Shown in pieces: positions 16,935-26,765 of a DNA stretch of 64,000 nt. Origin of the DNA: Paludibacteraceae bacterium. Lineage in GTDB: Bacteria > Bacteroidota > Bacteroidia > Bacteroidales > Paludibacteraceae. A model generated the notes under the pieces. The model was not told where the DNA came from and ran no database searches. It saw only the letters and a list, made by a program, of their open reading frames with translations. The DNA is taken from the NCBI GenBank assembly GCA_017527905.1, contig JAFXPK010000035.1, positions 1 through 64,000 of the forward strand, read 5' to 3'. The position numbers and the translations under genes were made by a program. The stretch's first letter is position 1; each line of letters starts with the position of its first letter.

Positions 16935-19208
16935 TTACTTATTGTTCAATTGAGCATCTATTACAGCGATGGTCGTCATGTTGACGATGTCGCGTACGGA
17001 AGCCTCCACATCGAGCACGTGAACTGGCTTCTTCAGACCCATTTGAACAGGACCTACGCTCTCCGCCATACCCATCTGCATCAACATGCGGTAAGCGATG
17101 TTGGCTGAATTCAGGCAAGGGAATACCATGGTGTTCACATCCATGCCGTCGATCTTGCTGAATGGGAACTTCTCGTGACGAAGCTTCTTGTCAAGGGCGA
17201 AGTTCACCTGCATCTCACCATCCACTAGGATCTCAGGGTGGTTCTTGTGCAGCTTCTCAACGGCGTCGTGTACCAAGCAAGGGTTTCCTGTGGAATCCGC
17301 GCCGAAGTTAGAGTAGGACAACATTGCCATCACTGGGTGCTCGTTGAACAACTTCACCGTCTCGTTGGTCAATACCGCGATCTCAGCCAACACGTCAGCT
17401 GATGGAGAGTCGTTCACCAAAGTATCCGCCAAGAAGTAAACGCCCTTGGAAGTGTTCAGGATGTTGAGCGCAGCGATGTTCGTGACGCCATCACGCATTC
17501 CGATGATATCCATGGCAGGCTTGATGGCCTCCATGTAGCGGGTATATGAACCGGTGATCATAGCGTCCGCCTCACCCATCTCCACCATCATGGCGCCGAA
17601 GTAGTTGCGGTCGTACATCTTCTCGTTCGCCTCGGAGTAGGTGTAACCCTTGCGGGCCAACTTCTCGGAGAGGTACTTCGCGTAACGGTTGCGGCGAGCC
17701 TCCTCACGGTCGTGACGGAGGTTGATGATCTCGATGCCATCGATGTCGATACCGTTTTCCTTGGCGATCTTAGCGATGCGTTCCTCGTTGCCCAAGAGGA
17801 TAGGGATACAGATGCCCTCCTTCTTCGTCGTGGAAGCGGCCTGTAATGTATTAGGGGTGTTAGCCTCCGTGAAGACCACACGTTTAGGATTTGCCTTAGC
17901 GGCCTCGGTCAACGAACCGATCAACGTGTTGTCCAATCCCATGCGGGCGCGGAGCTCAGCCTTGTATTCATTCCAGTTGGTGATGTTCTTGCGAGCCACA
18001 CCTGAATCCATAGCCGCCTTAGCAACTGCAGGGGCAACCGTTTCGAGCAAACGTGGGTCGAATGCCGTAGGGATGATATAGTCAGGACCGAACTTCATCT
18101 TTTTGTTCCCGTAAGCGATGGAGACAGCCTCAGGCACCGGTTGCTTAGCCAAGTCGGCCAAAGCGTGCACGGCGGCCAGCTTCATCTCCTCGTTGATGGC
18201 CTTGGCGTGTGTATCCAACGCACCACGGAAGATGTAAGGGAAACCTAACACGTTGTTGATTTGGTTCGGATAGTCTGAACGGCCCGTACCGCAGATCACG
18301 TCAGGACGGGAAGCCTTCGCATCCTCGTAAGAGATCTCAGGCGTAGGGTTTGCCAATGCGAAGACGATAGGGTTCTTAGCCATTGAACGAACCATGTCTT
18401 GGCTCAACACGTTACCCTTGGAAAGTCCCAAGAATACGTCCGCGTCCTTAACAGCCTCCGCCAATGTCGTGATGTCACGGCTGGTAGCGAAAGGTTTCTT
18501 CCTATCGTTCAAATCAGTTCTCTTCGTGTTGATGACACCCTTGGAGTCGCACATCACGATGTTCTCCAAACGGGCACCCAACGCCATATAAAGTTTCGTG
18601 CACGAGTTGGCGGCTGCACCTGCGCCGTTCACCACGATCTTCACATTCTCGATCTTCTTGCCTACCAATTCCAATGCGTTCACCAAAGCGGCCGATGAGA
18701 TGATCGCCGTGCCGTGTTGGTCGTCGTGCATCAACGGAATGTCCAGCTCAGCCTTCAAACGATCCTCGATCTCGAAGCACTCAGGAGCCTTGATGTCCTC
18801 CAAGTTGATACCTCCGAATGTAGGAGCGATTGCTTTGACAGTCTGGCAGAACTTGTCGATGTCCTTCTCATTCACCTCGATATCGAACACGTCGATGTCA
18901 GCAAAGATCTTGAACAAGAGTCCCTTACCTTCCATAACCGGCTTGCCCGCCTCAGCGCCTATGTCGCCAAGACCCAAGACCGCCGTTCCGTTAGAGATCA
19001 CAGCGACCAAATTACCTTTCGCAGTGTAATCGTACGCCTTGTGTTGGTCTTTTTGGATCTCCAAACATGGCTCTGCCACACCTGGAGAATATGCCAATGC
19101 CAAATCCCTCTGGGTGGCTGTCGGCTTGGTTGGAACTACTTGGACCTTTCCTGGTCTTCCCTCCGCATGATACCTTAACGCATCTGATTGTTTTTTCTCG
19201 TCACTCAT
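16935..19208 (-). CDS. maeB: NADP-dependent malic enzyme with C-terminal PTA-like domain
   Basis: A 757-residue fusion protein of the MaeB class, converting malate to pyruvate, CO2 and NADPH. The malic enzyme part (about 1-395) has LAYSPGVAEPC, NGTAVLGLGDIGAEAGKPVMEGK, HDDQHGTAI (161-169) and the Rossmann motif VVNGAGAAANS. The C-terminal third (about 415-745) is a phosphotransacetylase-like domain (VVFTEANTPN, YFLADTLVNDSPSAD, LSYSNFGAD), regulatory rather than catalytic in studied MaeB proteins. The frame extends to 19244, but the ATG at 19208 (MSDEKKQSDALRYH) fits the family start. It provides pyruvate and NADPH for biosynthesis. Confidence 0.94.
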   Translation of the reverse strand: MSDEKKQSDALRYHAEGRPGKVQVVPTKPTATQRDLALAYSPGVAEPCLEIQKDQHKAYDYTAKGNLVAVISNGTAVLGLGDIGAEAGKPVMEGKGLLFKIFADIDVFDIEVNEKDIDKFCQTVKAIAPTFGGINLEDIKAPECFEIEDRLKAELDIPLMHDDQHGTAIISSAALVNALELVGKKIENVKIVVNGAGAAANSCTKLYMALGARLENIVMCDSKGVINTKRTDLNDRKKPFATSRDITTLAEAVKDADVFLGLSKGNVLSQDMVRSMAKNPIVFALANPTPEISYEDAKASRPDVICGTGRSDYPNQINNVLGFPYIFRGALDTHAKAINEEMKLAAVHALADLAKQPVPEAVSIAYGNKKMKFGPDYIIPTAFDPRLLETVAPAVAKAAMDSGVARKNITNWNEYKAELRARMGLDNTLIGSLTEAAKANPKRVVFTEANTPNTLQAASTTKKEGICIPILLGNEERIAKIAKENGIDIDGIEIINLRHDREEARRNRYAKYLSEKLARKGYTYSEANEKMYDRNYFGAMMVEMGEADAMITGSYTRYMEAIKPAMDIIGMRDGVTNIAALNILNTSKGVYFLADTLVNDSPSADVLAEIAVLTNETVKLFNEHPVMAMLSYSNFGADSTGNPCLVHDAVEKLHKNHPEILVDGEMQVNFALDKKLRHEKFPFSKIDGMDVNTMVFPCLNSANIAYRMLMQMGMAESVGPVQMGLKKPVHVLDVEASVRDIVNMTTIAVIDAQLNNK

Positions 19209-19252
19209 AATATTTCGTAAATTATGTTTTTCAACATACTTCAAATTCTCCG

Positions 19253-19284
19253 CGAAGATAATAAAAATTCCTTTTCCCTCCCAA
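19253..19284 (-). promoter_or_regulatory. candidate maeB promoter
   Basis: On the minus strand TTG (19284-19282), 21 nt, then TATCTTCG (19260-19253) resembles the Bacteroidetes consensus with one mismatch in the -7 box; the leader would be about 38 nt. The remainder of the 19209-19473 gap shows no gene. Confidence 0.45.
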
Positions 19285-19473
19285 TTCCTTTCTTTTTTAT
19301 GTTAATTAATGCTATTTGTTTACAAAATGATAGCCGTCACGAAAACGAGACGATAAAGTGTGAGCGCATGCTCTTTTGGGGATGATGCGTCTAGGCTCAT
19401 TCCCCTAATATGGATGTTCCTTTGATGGATAATTGGAGAAAAACAGGTGCGGACCTCTTCTTTGGAGGACAAT

Positions 19474-22400
19474 CTATTCCCGCTCGATGACCTGCGACGG
19501 CTTGGTGCCGAAGTATTCCCTGAACCTGCGGCTGAAGTAGGCTGGGTCGCTGAACCCCACATTATAGGCCACATCGCTGATCTGCGTCTCGCTGTCGGCG
19601 TTCTTTAACTGCCTCATCGCCTCGTTCAGTCTGAACTCGTTCAACACCTCAAGTGGGGTCTTCCCGATGATGGAGTTGGTACGCCTCGTCAAGGTGGATT
19701 TGCTGAGGAACATATCCTGCGCAAGGTCTTCTATGGTGATATCGCTCTCAGTGTAGCGCTTCTCGATGATTTCCAGGAACTGTTTCACGAACGGATTGAC
19801 CTTCTTCGGCTTGGCTTCCTCTTCGGTGTGTTCCGCCTCGGTGTATGTCCCGCCTCTCTCCTTCAGAATTTGCTCAAGAATGTGCTGCTGTTGCTTTTGC
19901 CTCATTCTGAGGATGTTGCAAACTTTAAGCAATAACTCTTCCGGACTGAATGGCTTTGGTATGTAGTCCACCGCACCGCTCTTCAGTCCGATGAGACGGT
20001 CGGAATCCTCGTTCCTGGCGGAGAGGAAGAGCAACGGTATGTGTTCCGTTTCGGCGGATTGTTCTATGATCCTACTCATCTCGATACCGTTCATGATTGG
20101 CATCTCCACGTCGCTGAGGATGATGTCCGGCTTCTTCTGCTCGATGATTTCCAACGCCTCCTTTCCGTTGTTGGCGGTGAGGACATTCAGGTAGGAGGAG
20201 AGCAGTGTCTTCACGTTCTCGCAGATGAGTGGGTTGTCGTCGATGACGATGGCCGTGTTGCCCGTGAGGATGGAGTAATCTTCGGTGGACTTCGGTTCGT
20301 CCGTCCTGTATTCTTCTTTGATCTCTATCTTCCTTTCCGACGAAGGGAGGGTGATGGTGATGATGGTTCCCAAGCCTTGCTTGCTCTCCACGTCCATGGA
20401 ACCGTTGTTGCGCAGGATGTAGTTGCGGCAGATGCGGTACCCTAGACCGTTCCCTTCCTCGTTGTTCGTCCCTTGCGTGGAGACGGTGGACTCGCCCGCC
20501 TGCAACCGTTTCACCTGCTCGTCGGACATTCCGATACCGTTGTCCTTCACGGCTATCTTGATGTTCTCGTTGTCCATCCACGACAAGATGGATATGCTGC
20601 CTCCTTCCGGTGTGAATTTGATGGCATTGCCTAACAGGTTTCTGATGACCGCCTCCAGCATGCGTGGGTCGGCGAATGCGAAGTGGGTCAGACGTATGTC
20701 TGTCGTAAGCGATATGTTCTTCTTCTCCATGACATTGGAGAGAAGAAGCGATACGTTACGGATGATGGACTGTACATCCACGTCCGACGGATGGCAGGTG
20801 ATGTCTTCCTTCTTGGACTGCGCCCAGTCAAGGATCTTCAGCATCTCATTCTGCAGCATCTTTGCGGAGTCGTACGTGCTGTGTGTGATGCGTTGACGGT
20901 CCTGCTCGTTGAGGGTGCCCGTGTCGTTGGAGAGGTTCTCCAGTGCGCCGACGATGGCGAACATTGGATTTTTCAGGTCATGCGCCACGACGGAGATCAA
21001 TCGGTCCTTGTCCGTGAGGGCCTCCTTCAGCTCGGAGGTGCGCTCGTTCACTTTTTGCTCCAATTCCTTCTTGGCGTGCATCAATCGCTTGATACGTAGG
21101 AGGATGATGCCACCCACAATCATGGTAAGGACGATGGCCAATAATAATCTGAACCACAAGGTTTCCCACCATGGAGGCAACACCTTGATGGTCAAGTTGA
21201 TTTGCTTAGGGACACACTCCACATTGTTTCGGAACGCTTCGATGGTCAATTGGTACTCTCCCGCAGGCAAGTGGGAGAACTGGACAAATTTACCGCCCGA
21301 AACCTCCGTCCATTCCTGCTTCAAATCACTGAGTTTGTAGCGATATTGGATTGGGTCGAACTCCGAATAGTCGATGGCGTCGAAGTGGATGGTGATGTCC
21401 GTTTGGTCATACTCAAGCGACAGCTGTCCGTTCCGTAGGTCGCAGTCCTTCAGTGGGCCATTCCCACGCTTCACCTTATTGTTGCTAATATACAAATCTG
21501 AAAACGCCAGGTACGGGATGTCCGTATCCACTGCGAGGTGGGCTGGGTCTAACGTGACGAAACCATCGTTGGTGCCGAAATGGATCCGGCCTCTGCTATC
21601 CTTAAACCCGCTGCGGAAGATGAAGTAGTGCAAGGCTATGTTATTACGGCTGTCGGTCAGCAAACGGAAGTTTTTCTTCTTGACATCAACCCGCGCGATG
21701 CCATTGTCTCCCGCCAGCCAGAAGAGTCCATTATCGTCCCTTTGTATGCTGTGGTAATTGCAGGCTGGGACGAAGTCGGACGGCACGCACTCATCCTTCC
21801 CTGCCTCCACCACGAATAATCCCTTGTTCGAGGTGACGTAGAGATTGCCTTCGTCATCGCAGTCACCATCCGCCAGACTGAGGGTGGAAAGCCTGTCGTT
21901 TTCCTTGCCTTTGATCGGAATAAGGTCACAACGCCCGTTCCGCAAGCGCCACAATGCGGTCGACGTCAACGCCCATGTGGTGTTATCGGGCGCATCGATA
22001 GCTTTGAAGACCCATTTGTCCACCTCCGTGGTGTCATTCTTGAGTATGATCTTCTGCCAATCCTTGTCACCCTCCTTCTTGTAGAGCCCATCGCCTGCCG
22101 AACAGGCGTAGAGGGTTTGACCATACCGGCAAGCCCCGAAATAGCAACGGCTCGATTGATGTATGCCGGAGAAGTCCTCCTTGCTGATGGCCCTCGTCTT
22201 CGCATCAATGTTAAACGTTCCACCTCCCCACGTAGGCACGATCACGTCTCCGTTCTCCTTCACGACAGCGGAGCAGACGTTGTTGTTTTCCAGTTCGACG
22301 AGCTCAATGTTCCTGAAATCGGGCGAGACGTAATAGACACCGCTACCATCCGAACCGACTACCAAATTGCCCTGTTTATCCTCCGAAATGCCCGTGCAGG

Positions 22401-23430
22401 CAACTGCTGGGAATCCATAATTGCGGGAGAAGGAGATGTTGGTCAGGTCATTTCCCCGGTAACACCAGATGCCCGAGTTTCTCGTGCCCAGCCACACATT
22501 GCCGGCAGAATCCAACGCCATGCAGTAGATCTTCCTGATTTCCAGACCTTGGGAATTATACGGAACAACGGAGTGGAACCTGGCCTTCTCCGAGATCTCA
22601 TCATCGGTATACCAGAGGCCGAAGCCATCCGTGGCGAACCAATAACGATTGTTCTTATCCCTCAACACTTTAATGGTGTTCCCGAACGGTATGTTCAGCA
22701 CGGTTGGCTTCCCGATCTCCTCTTTGATGTCGAAGATCCACATCTCATGTGTCTGCGTGGTGACCAGCAGTTTGTCGTCACCGATCGGCAGCAGGTTCCA
22801 TATAAAGCCGCAGGCGTCTGTTGGAGGATTGCACTCTACGATCAATTCGCCCGCAGAATCATAGACGTAATACTTGTCGAGGGAGCCCACCCAGTATCTG
22901 CCATATTTATCCACATACATCGACTTGATGTAAGTCTCCTTCGTGCCCTCGTAGATTTTTGTGTCGCTACGGAACTCGTGCGTCTCCGGGTCATAGAGGA
23001 ATATGCCCTTGGTGGTCATCGCGAAACGACGCCCATCGTCCGCCACATAGAAACCCTCCGTCTCCTCCGGTTTGCCCGTCACGAAGACGTCGGGGATACG
23101 GTCTATCAGGGTGTCCCGTTCCTGGTCATACTCTTCCAGCAGACCGTGATAGCCTCCGAAGAGTAGATTGTTATTATCCCCCAAATGACAAATGAGGATA
23201 TCCTCCCTTCGCAGTGTCGGGTAATCTTTTTTCTGATGGTGCTTGAACGTTTTCCCGTCGAAACGGTCAAAGCCGAAGTCTGTGGCGAGCCAGAGGAATC
23301 CGTTCTGGTCGAACGTGATATTGTACACCCTGTCGGAGATGAGTCCATCCTCCGTTCCAAAATGGTCAAACCTCCCATACTCCTGCGCATTTGCGAGGAA
23401 TGTGGTAAGAAGGATGATGGGAAGAAACAT
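19474..23430 (-). CDS. hybrid two-component system regulator (sensor kinase fused to AraC-type output)
   Basis: A 1318-residue membrane sensor and transcription factor in one chain. After the signal peptide (MFLPIILLTTFLANAQ) come about 14 two-component propeller repeats, a Y_Y_Y domain, one membrane helix (WFRLLLAIVLTMIVGGIILL), a HisKA domain (H-box VVAHDLKNP), an HATPase domain (NLLGNAIKF, DNGIGMS, GNGLGYRICRNY), a receiver with phospho-acceptor Asp in ILSDVEMPIMNG, and an AraC-type helix-turn-helix over the last 108 residues. The frame is open to an ATG at 23481, but the ATG at 23430 places the signal peptide at the N-terminus. Such regulators usually control neighbouring polysaccharide utilization loci; none is present here, so the ligand and targets are unknown. 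Confidence 0.95.
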   Translation of the reverse strand: MFLPIILLTTFLANAQEYGRFDHFGTEDGLISDRVYNITFDQNGFLWLATDFGFDRFDGKTFKHHQKKDYPTLRREDILICHLGDNNNLLFGGYHGLLEEYDQERDTLIDRIPDVFVTGKPEETEGFYVADDGRRFAMTTKGIFLYDPETHEFRSDTKIYEGTKETYIKSMYVDKYGRYWVGSLDKYYVYDSAGELIVECNPPTDACGFIWNLLPIGDDKLLVTTQTHEMWIFDIKEEIGKPTVLNIPFGNTIKVLRDKNNRYWFATDGFGLWYTDDEISEKARFHSVVPYNSQGLEIRKIYCMALDSAGNVWLGTRNSGIWCYRGNDLTNISFSRNYGFPAVACTGISEDKQGNLVVGSDGSGVYYVSPDFRNIELVELENNNVCSAVVKENGDVIVPTWGGGTFNIDAKTRAISKEDFSGIHQSSRCYFGACRYGQTLYACSAGDGLYKKEGDKDWQKIILKNDTTEVDKWVFKAIDAPDNTTWALTSTALWRLRNGRCDLIPIKGKENDRLSTLSLADGDCDDEGNLYVTSNKGLFVVEAGKDECVPSDFVPACNYHSIQRDDNGLFWLAGDNGIARVDVKKKNFRLLTDSRNNIALHYFIFRSGFKDSRGRIHFGTNDGFVTLDPAHLAVDTDIPYLAFSDLYISNNKVKRGNGPLKDCDLRNGQLSLEYDQTDITIHFDAIDYSEFDPIQYRYKLSDLKQEWTEVSGGKFVQFSHLPAGEYQLTIEAFRNNVECVPKQINLTIKVLPPWWETLWFRLLLAIVLTMIVGGIILLRIKRLMHAKKELEQKVNERTSELKEALTDKDRLISVVAHDLKNPMFAIVGALENLSNDTGTLNEQDRQRITHSTYDSAKMLQNEMLKILDWAQSKKEDITCHPSDVDVQSIIRNVSLLLSNVMEKKNISLTTDIRLTHFAFADPRMLEAVIRNLLGNAIKFTPEGGSISILSWMDNENIKIAVKDNGIGMSDEQVKRLQAGESTVSTQGTNNEEGNGLGYRICRNYILRNNGSMDVESKQGLGTIITITLPSSERKIEIKEEYRTDEPKSTEDYSILTGNTAIVIDDNPLICENVKTLLSSYLNVLTANNGKEALEIIEQKKPDIILSDVEMPIMNGIEMSRIIEQSAETEHIPLLFLSARNEDSDRLIGLKSGAVDYIPKPFSPEELLLKVCNILRMRQKQQQHILEQILKERGGTYTEAEHTEEEAKPKKVNPFVKQFLEIIEKRYTESDITIEDLAQDMFLSKSTLTRRTNSIIGKTPLEVLNEFRLNEAMRQLKNADSETQISDVAYNVGFSDPAYFSRRFREYFGTKPSQVIERE

Positions 23431-23501
23431 CTTCCGTAAAAATCCTACAACAATCGGTTGAACGTCTGCCCTGCGTTCCATGGTATCAGTATAGTGCAGT
23501 G

Positions 23502-23509
23502 CAAATATA
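23502..23509 (-). promoter_or_regulatory. candidate -7 box for hybrid regulator
   Basis: The minus strand carries TATATTTG at 23509-23502, an exact -7 box. Transcription would start about 14 nt before the upstream ATG (23481) and 64 nt before the preferred ATG (23430). No TTG was found at -33. Confidence 0.5.
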
Positions 23510-23720
23510 TAAAAACGTTGTGATTTCCCTATTTTTTTCGAGGTAATATCACCTCTTGCCCACAGAAAAATCGTTTAGACAAGGTAGACGACGTCTGGAC
23601 TTCCTTGAATCGTGGAACGATAATTCGTAAATGATTGAATGGTAGGTGATTATAAAAATCCTCAACCTCCAACTTTTAACTCTTAATTCTTAATTCTTAA
23701 CTCTTAACTCACACCTCGTC

Positions 23721-25100
23721 TCATCTTATCCTCAACCTCTGTCCCGCACGTATTCTGTCGGACTTCAGGTTGTTCCATTGCTTCAGTTTAGCGACGGATA
23801 CTTTTCTGCGTTTTGCGATGGAGGAGAGGGAGTCGCCCTTCTTCACGATGTACACGCCCTTGCCGATGGCTCCGCCCTTCATGCCCCTGTAGTACGGGTC
23901 TGCTTTGGCTGGGAGCACCACCGCTCTGTTCAAGGCGAATGAGTCGGCTTTGTAGGCGATGATGGAGTCCTTCTGGTCGATGAAACTGCTTATGCTTTTC
24001 TGCGGGAGGCACAGTGTGTACACCTCTCCGTTGCCAGGGATGATATCCTTCCTGTATTGCGGGTTGAGGCTACGAAGTAGTTTGATGTCTATTTTCATCA
24101 CCTCCGCGATTTGTCCCAAGTGGACCCTCTCTTTCAGCCTGATCGTGTCGCACAGCACCGGCATCTGCATCTTCGCCGGGCAGATGTTATGCTCTTTGTA
24201 GTAGGTCATGGCGTAGGTGGCGGCGATGAAGGCTGGCACGTATCCTCTGGTCTCTAGAGGCAAGTAAGGGTAGATGGCCCAATAGTCTTTCTTGCCGTTC
24301 GCCCGTTTGATGGCCTTGTTCACGTTGCCCGGACCGCAGTTGTAGGCGGCGATTACGAGCGACCAGTCTCCGTAGATTTTGTAGAGGTCGCCAAGGAACC
24401 TAACCGCGGCGTTGGTGGCCTTGATAGGGTCACGTCTGTCGTCCACCAGGCTGTTGCCCTCCAATCCGTACAGCTTGCCTGTTCCGTACATGAACTGCCA
24501 AAGACCGGAAGCGCCTGCGCGGGAGAATGCCAGTGGGTTGAGCGCCGACTCGATGACCGGCAGGTATTTCAGCTCGATAGGCAGTTTGGCTGCATCCAGG
24601 GCTTGCTCAAAAATAGGGAAGTAGTATTCGCCGATGCCCAACATGTTCTCCACCTGTTTGCGGCGTTTCAGTACGTATAACTCAATGTGTTTCTTCACGA
24701 TAGGATTGTAGGCGAGCTCCATGATGGCAGGTATCTTCTGCAGCCTGGCGATGTAGACTTCGTCGCTGCAGCCCACTCCGATGCTGTCCGACACGCATTT
24801 GCGTTTCTTAGGCGTTACGATGACGGATTTATAGTATTCGTTCAGCAGACTATCCATTTTGTTGTCGAAACCGACAGGAAGGTCGTTGAACACCTTGATG
24901 GTGTCTGCCTTCGCGTTTGCGGACTCCACCGAGTCGATGAAGGCCAAATCTGCTTGCTCTTCCTGCTCCTCGATTTCCTCCTCTTGGGCGACGACTTCGC
25001 TTTCTGCCGCATCGCCTTCTACTTCAACTTCCTCGTCTTGTGCCATCACATTAGCGCTTGCCACGACCAATGCGATGATTGTCCATAAATGCTTTAACAT
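23721..25100 (-). CDS. mltD: membrane-bound lytic murein transglycosylase D with LysM
   Basis: A 459-residue periplasmic peptidoglycan hydrolase that cleaves the MurNAc-GlcNAc bond, forming anhydro ends. A signal peptide (about 1-20) is followed by an acidic Glu-rich linker, the SLT catalytic domain (about 130-300; catalytic Glu in VIESALNPLAFSRAGASGLWQFM, and IAAYNCGPGNVNKAI), a degenerate LysM-like segment (about 330-375) and a clear C-terminal LysM (YIVKKGDSLSSIAKRRKVSVA). No lipobox Cys is seen, unlike E. coli MltD. It is the last gene of the parA-parB-DUF5683-mltD operon, 12 nt after its neighbour. Confidence 0.93.
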   Translation of the reverse strand: MLKHLWTIIALVVASANVMAQDEEVEVEGDAAESEVVAQEEEIEEQEEQADLAFIDSVESANAKADTIKVFNDLPVGFDNKMDSLLNEYYKSVIVTPKKRKCVSDSIGVGCSDEVYIARLQKIPAIMELAYNPIVKKHIELYVLKRRKQVENMLGIGEYYFPIFEQALDAAKLPIELKYLPVIESALNPLAFSRAGASGLWQFMYGTGKLYGLEGNSLVDDRRDPIKATNAAVRFLGDLYKIYGDWSLVIAAYNCGPGNVNKAIKRANGKKDYWAIYPYLPLETRGYVPAFIAATYAMTYYKEHNICPAKMQMPVLCDTIRLKERVHLGQIAEVMKIDIKLLRSLNPQYRKDIIPGNGEVYTLCLPQKSISSFIDQKDSIIAYKADSFALNRAVVLPAKADPYYRGMKGGAIGKGVYIVKKGDSLSSIAKRRKVSVAKLKQWNNLKSDRIRAGQRLRIR

Positions 25101-25112
25101 TATTCCTTTCTC

Positions 25113-25841
25113 TTAAAAAGTGATGTTACAGCGGAACCCGAATGATCTGCTCCTGTTCAGGTAGTCCGTGCTGTAACTGTTTATGATTGGCTCCACACGG
25201 AGCGATAAGTCGTCTGATACCGTGAAGTCGTATAGGTGCGCGTCCACGAATGCGTCCACCGCACTCACCATGTACAACATCACAACGGCGAAAACACTCA
25301 TGTCCCTTGTCCTGCGGTAATTGTTCATTTTTGTCCGCAATGTGTTGGGCAACCAAGTCTGTGATCCGTCGTAGGAGGGGAACAGTGTCATGTAGCTGTC
25401 CGTGTTGGGGTCGCTGTCGATGATGTCATGGTAGGCGTTGCGATAATCGTTGTACATACGTCCGTTCCATGATATCAGGTAGGTGCAAGCCAACGCCCCT
25501 CCGTATAGAATGGGTAGTTTCCAGTAACTGCGGTTGTAAATCTGTCCTAGACCGGGACACACGATGGCGTACCATGTCGCCCGTTTCGGGTCTGGCATGA
25601 ATGCGCTCTCTTTGAGTTTTGTCTTTTTCGCTTTTTGGGGAGTGACCTCCGTCGTCTGCTCGGATCCATTCCCCTTTTGAGGCAAGGCTTCCGTGTCGGA
25701 TGTGTTAGGCGTCACAACCATGCTGGTGTCTCCTTGGACGGATATGATGGTGACAGAATCTGCCGCTCCTTCCCCGTAGGAGGATGTCGCCATGGTGAAC
25801 ATCGCAACTAGCAAAACAAATATGGAGCTAATCTTTCTCAA
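25113..25841 (-). CDS. DUF5683 membrane/periplasmic protein
   Basis: A 242-residue protein with a signal peptide, a Thr/Gln-rich linker (about 25-75) and a conserved domain beginning FMPDPKRATWYAIVCPGLGQIYNRSYWKLPI. The PGLGQIYN motif and the two weak membrane helices (YGGALACTYLISW; VFAVVMLYMVSAVDAFVDAHL) are what I know of DUF5683. It lies between parB and mltD, an order conserved in Bacteroidetes, hinting at a role linking segregation, division and wall turnover. No biochemical function is established. Confidence 0.85.
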   Translation of the reverse strand: MRKISSIFVLLVAMFTMATSSYGEGAADSVTIISVQGDTSMVVTPNTSDTEALPQKGNGSEQTTEVTPQKAKKTKLKESAFMPDPKRATWYAIVCPGLGQIYNRSYWKLPILYGGALACTYLISWNGRMYNDYRNAYHDIIDSDPNTDSYMTLFPSYDGSQTWLPNTLRTKMNNYRRTRDMSVFAVVMLYMVSAVDAFVDAHLYDFTVSDDLSLRVEPIINSYSTDYLNRSRSFGFRCNITF

Positions 25842-25860
25842 CCGTTCAGCTTGTTTAATC

Positions 25861-26760
25861 TTATGAGTTTTTAATGGAGTCGAATATGTTCATGATCTTC
25901 AACAAGTCATCGTCGTTGTTGAATTGTATGGTGATTTTCCCCTTTCCTTTCTTGTCGCATGTCATGCTGATTGGGGTGTTGAACAAACCATTCAACCTCT
26001 CTTTCAGGATGGCGTATTCTTCCGGGAGTTCCTTCGCTTGGGCGCTTGGGGAGGCTGCGGTTGCCTTTCCTCCCTCCTTGATGGCCTTCGCCAGTTCCTC
26101 CACTTTGCGGACCGACAAGCCTTCTGCGATGATGCGGTTATAGACATCTAGTTGGGCGACAGGATCTTCGATGGACATTAAGGCACGGGCGTGTCCCATA
26201 TCTATCTTCTTGTCTTTCACAGCCATCTGTATTTCTGCAGGCAGCCTGAGGAGTCTTAGGTAGTTGGCTACCGTGGCGCGTTTCTTGCCCACACGTTCGC
26301 TCAATTGGTCTTGTGTGTAGTCGCACTTGTCCATGAGGTTCTGGTAGGCGAGCGCTTCTTCTATCGCGTTCAGGTCTTCCCTTTGGATGTTTTCGATGAG
26401 CGCCATCTCCATCAGCTGTGATTCGTTCACTTCCCTGATGTAGGCAGGTATGCTCTCCAACCCTGCGATCTGGGATGCCCTGAAACGACGCTCTCCCGCC
26501 ACGATCTGGTATTTGCCTTCCGACAATTTCCGAAGTGTGATGGGTTGCACAACGCCGATCTGCTTGATGGAGTCCGCCAACTCGTTGAGGGCTTCCTCGT
26601 CGAAGTCGCGACGTGGCTGGTCTGGATTGGCCTCTATCTCCGCTATTTTCACTTCGTTGATGGACGATGCGCCTGTGACGTTTCCTCTCTCGTCGTCATC
26701 CGTCGGAATCATAGAGTTAATTCCTCTGCTTAGGTTTAAACCTCCGAATTTTTTAGCCAT
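25861..26760 (-). CDS. parB: chromosome partitioning protein ParB
   Basis: A 299-residue CTP-dependent DNA-sliding clamp that loads at parS sites. Motifs include KIAEIEANPDQPRRDFD, the CTP-binding boxes (VQPITLR, GERRFRAS), the central helix-turn-helix (TQDQLSERVGKKRATVANYLRLLRLP) and MGHARALM. The C-terminal dimerization part (ITIQFNNDDDLLKIMNIFDS) is present. It follows parA by 5 nt. No parS-like palindrome was seen in this window. Confidence 0.95.
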   Translation of the reverse strand: MAKKFGGLNLSRGINSMIPTDDDERGNVTGASSINEVKIAEIEANPDQPRRDFDEEALNELADSIKQIGVVQPITLRKLSEGKYQIVAGERRFRASQIAGLESIPAYIREVNESQLMEMALIENIQREDLNAIEEALAYQNLMDKCDYTQDQLSERVGKKRATVANYLRLLRLPAEIQMAVKDKKIDMGHARALMSIEDPVAQLDVYNRIIAEGLSVRKVEELAKAIKEGGKATAASPSAQAKELPEEYAILKERLNGLFNTPISMTCDKKGKGKITIQFNNDDDLLKIMNIFDSIKNS

Positions 26761-26765
26761 GTCTG

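Noticed and set aside
22117..23166. 349-codon plus-strand ORF inside the hybrid regulator gene
   Set aside because: Antisense shadow; the minus strand has uninterrupted, well-defined domains.
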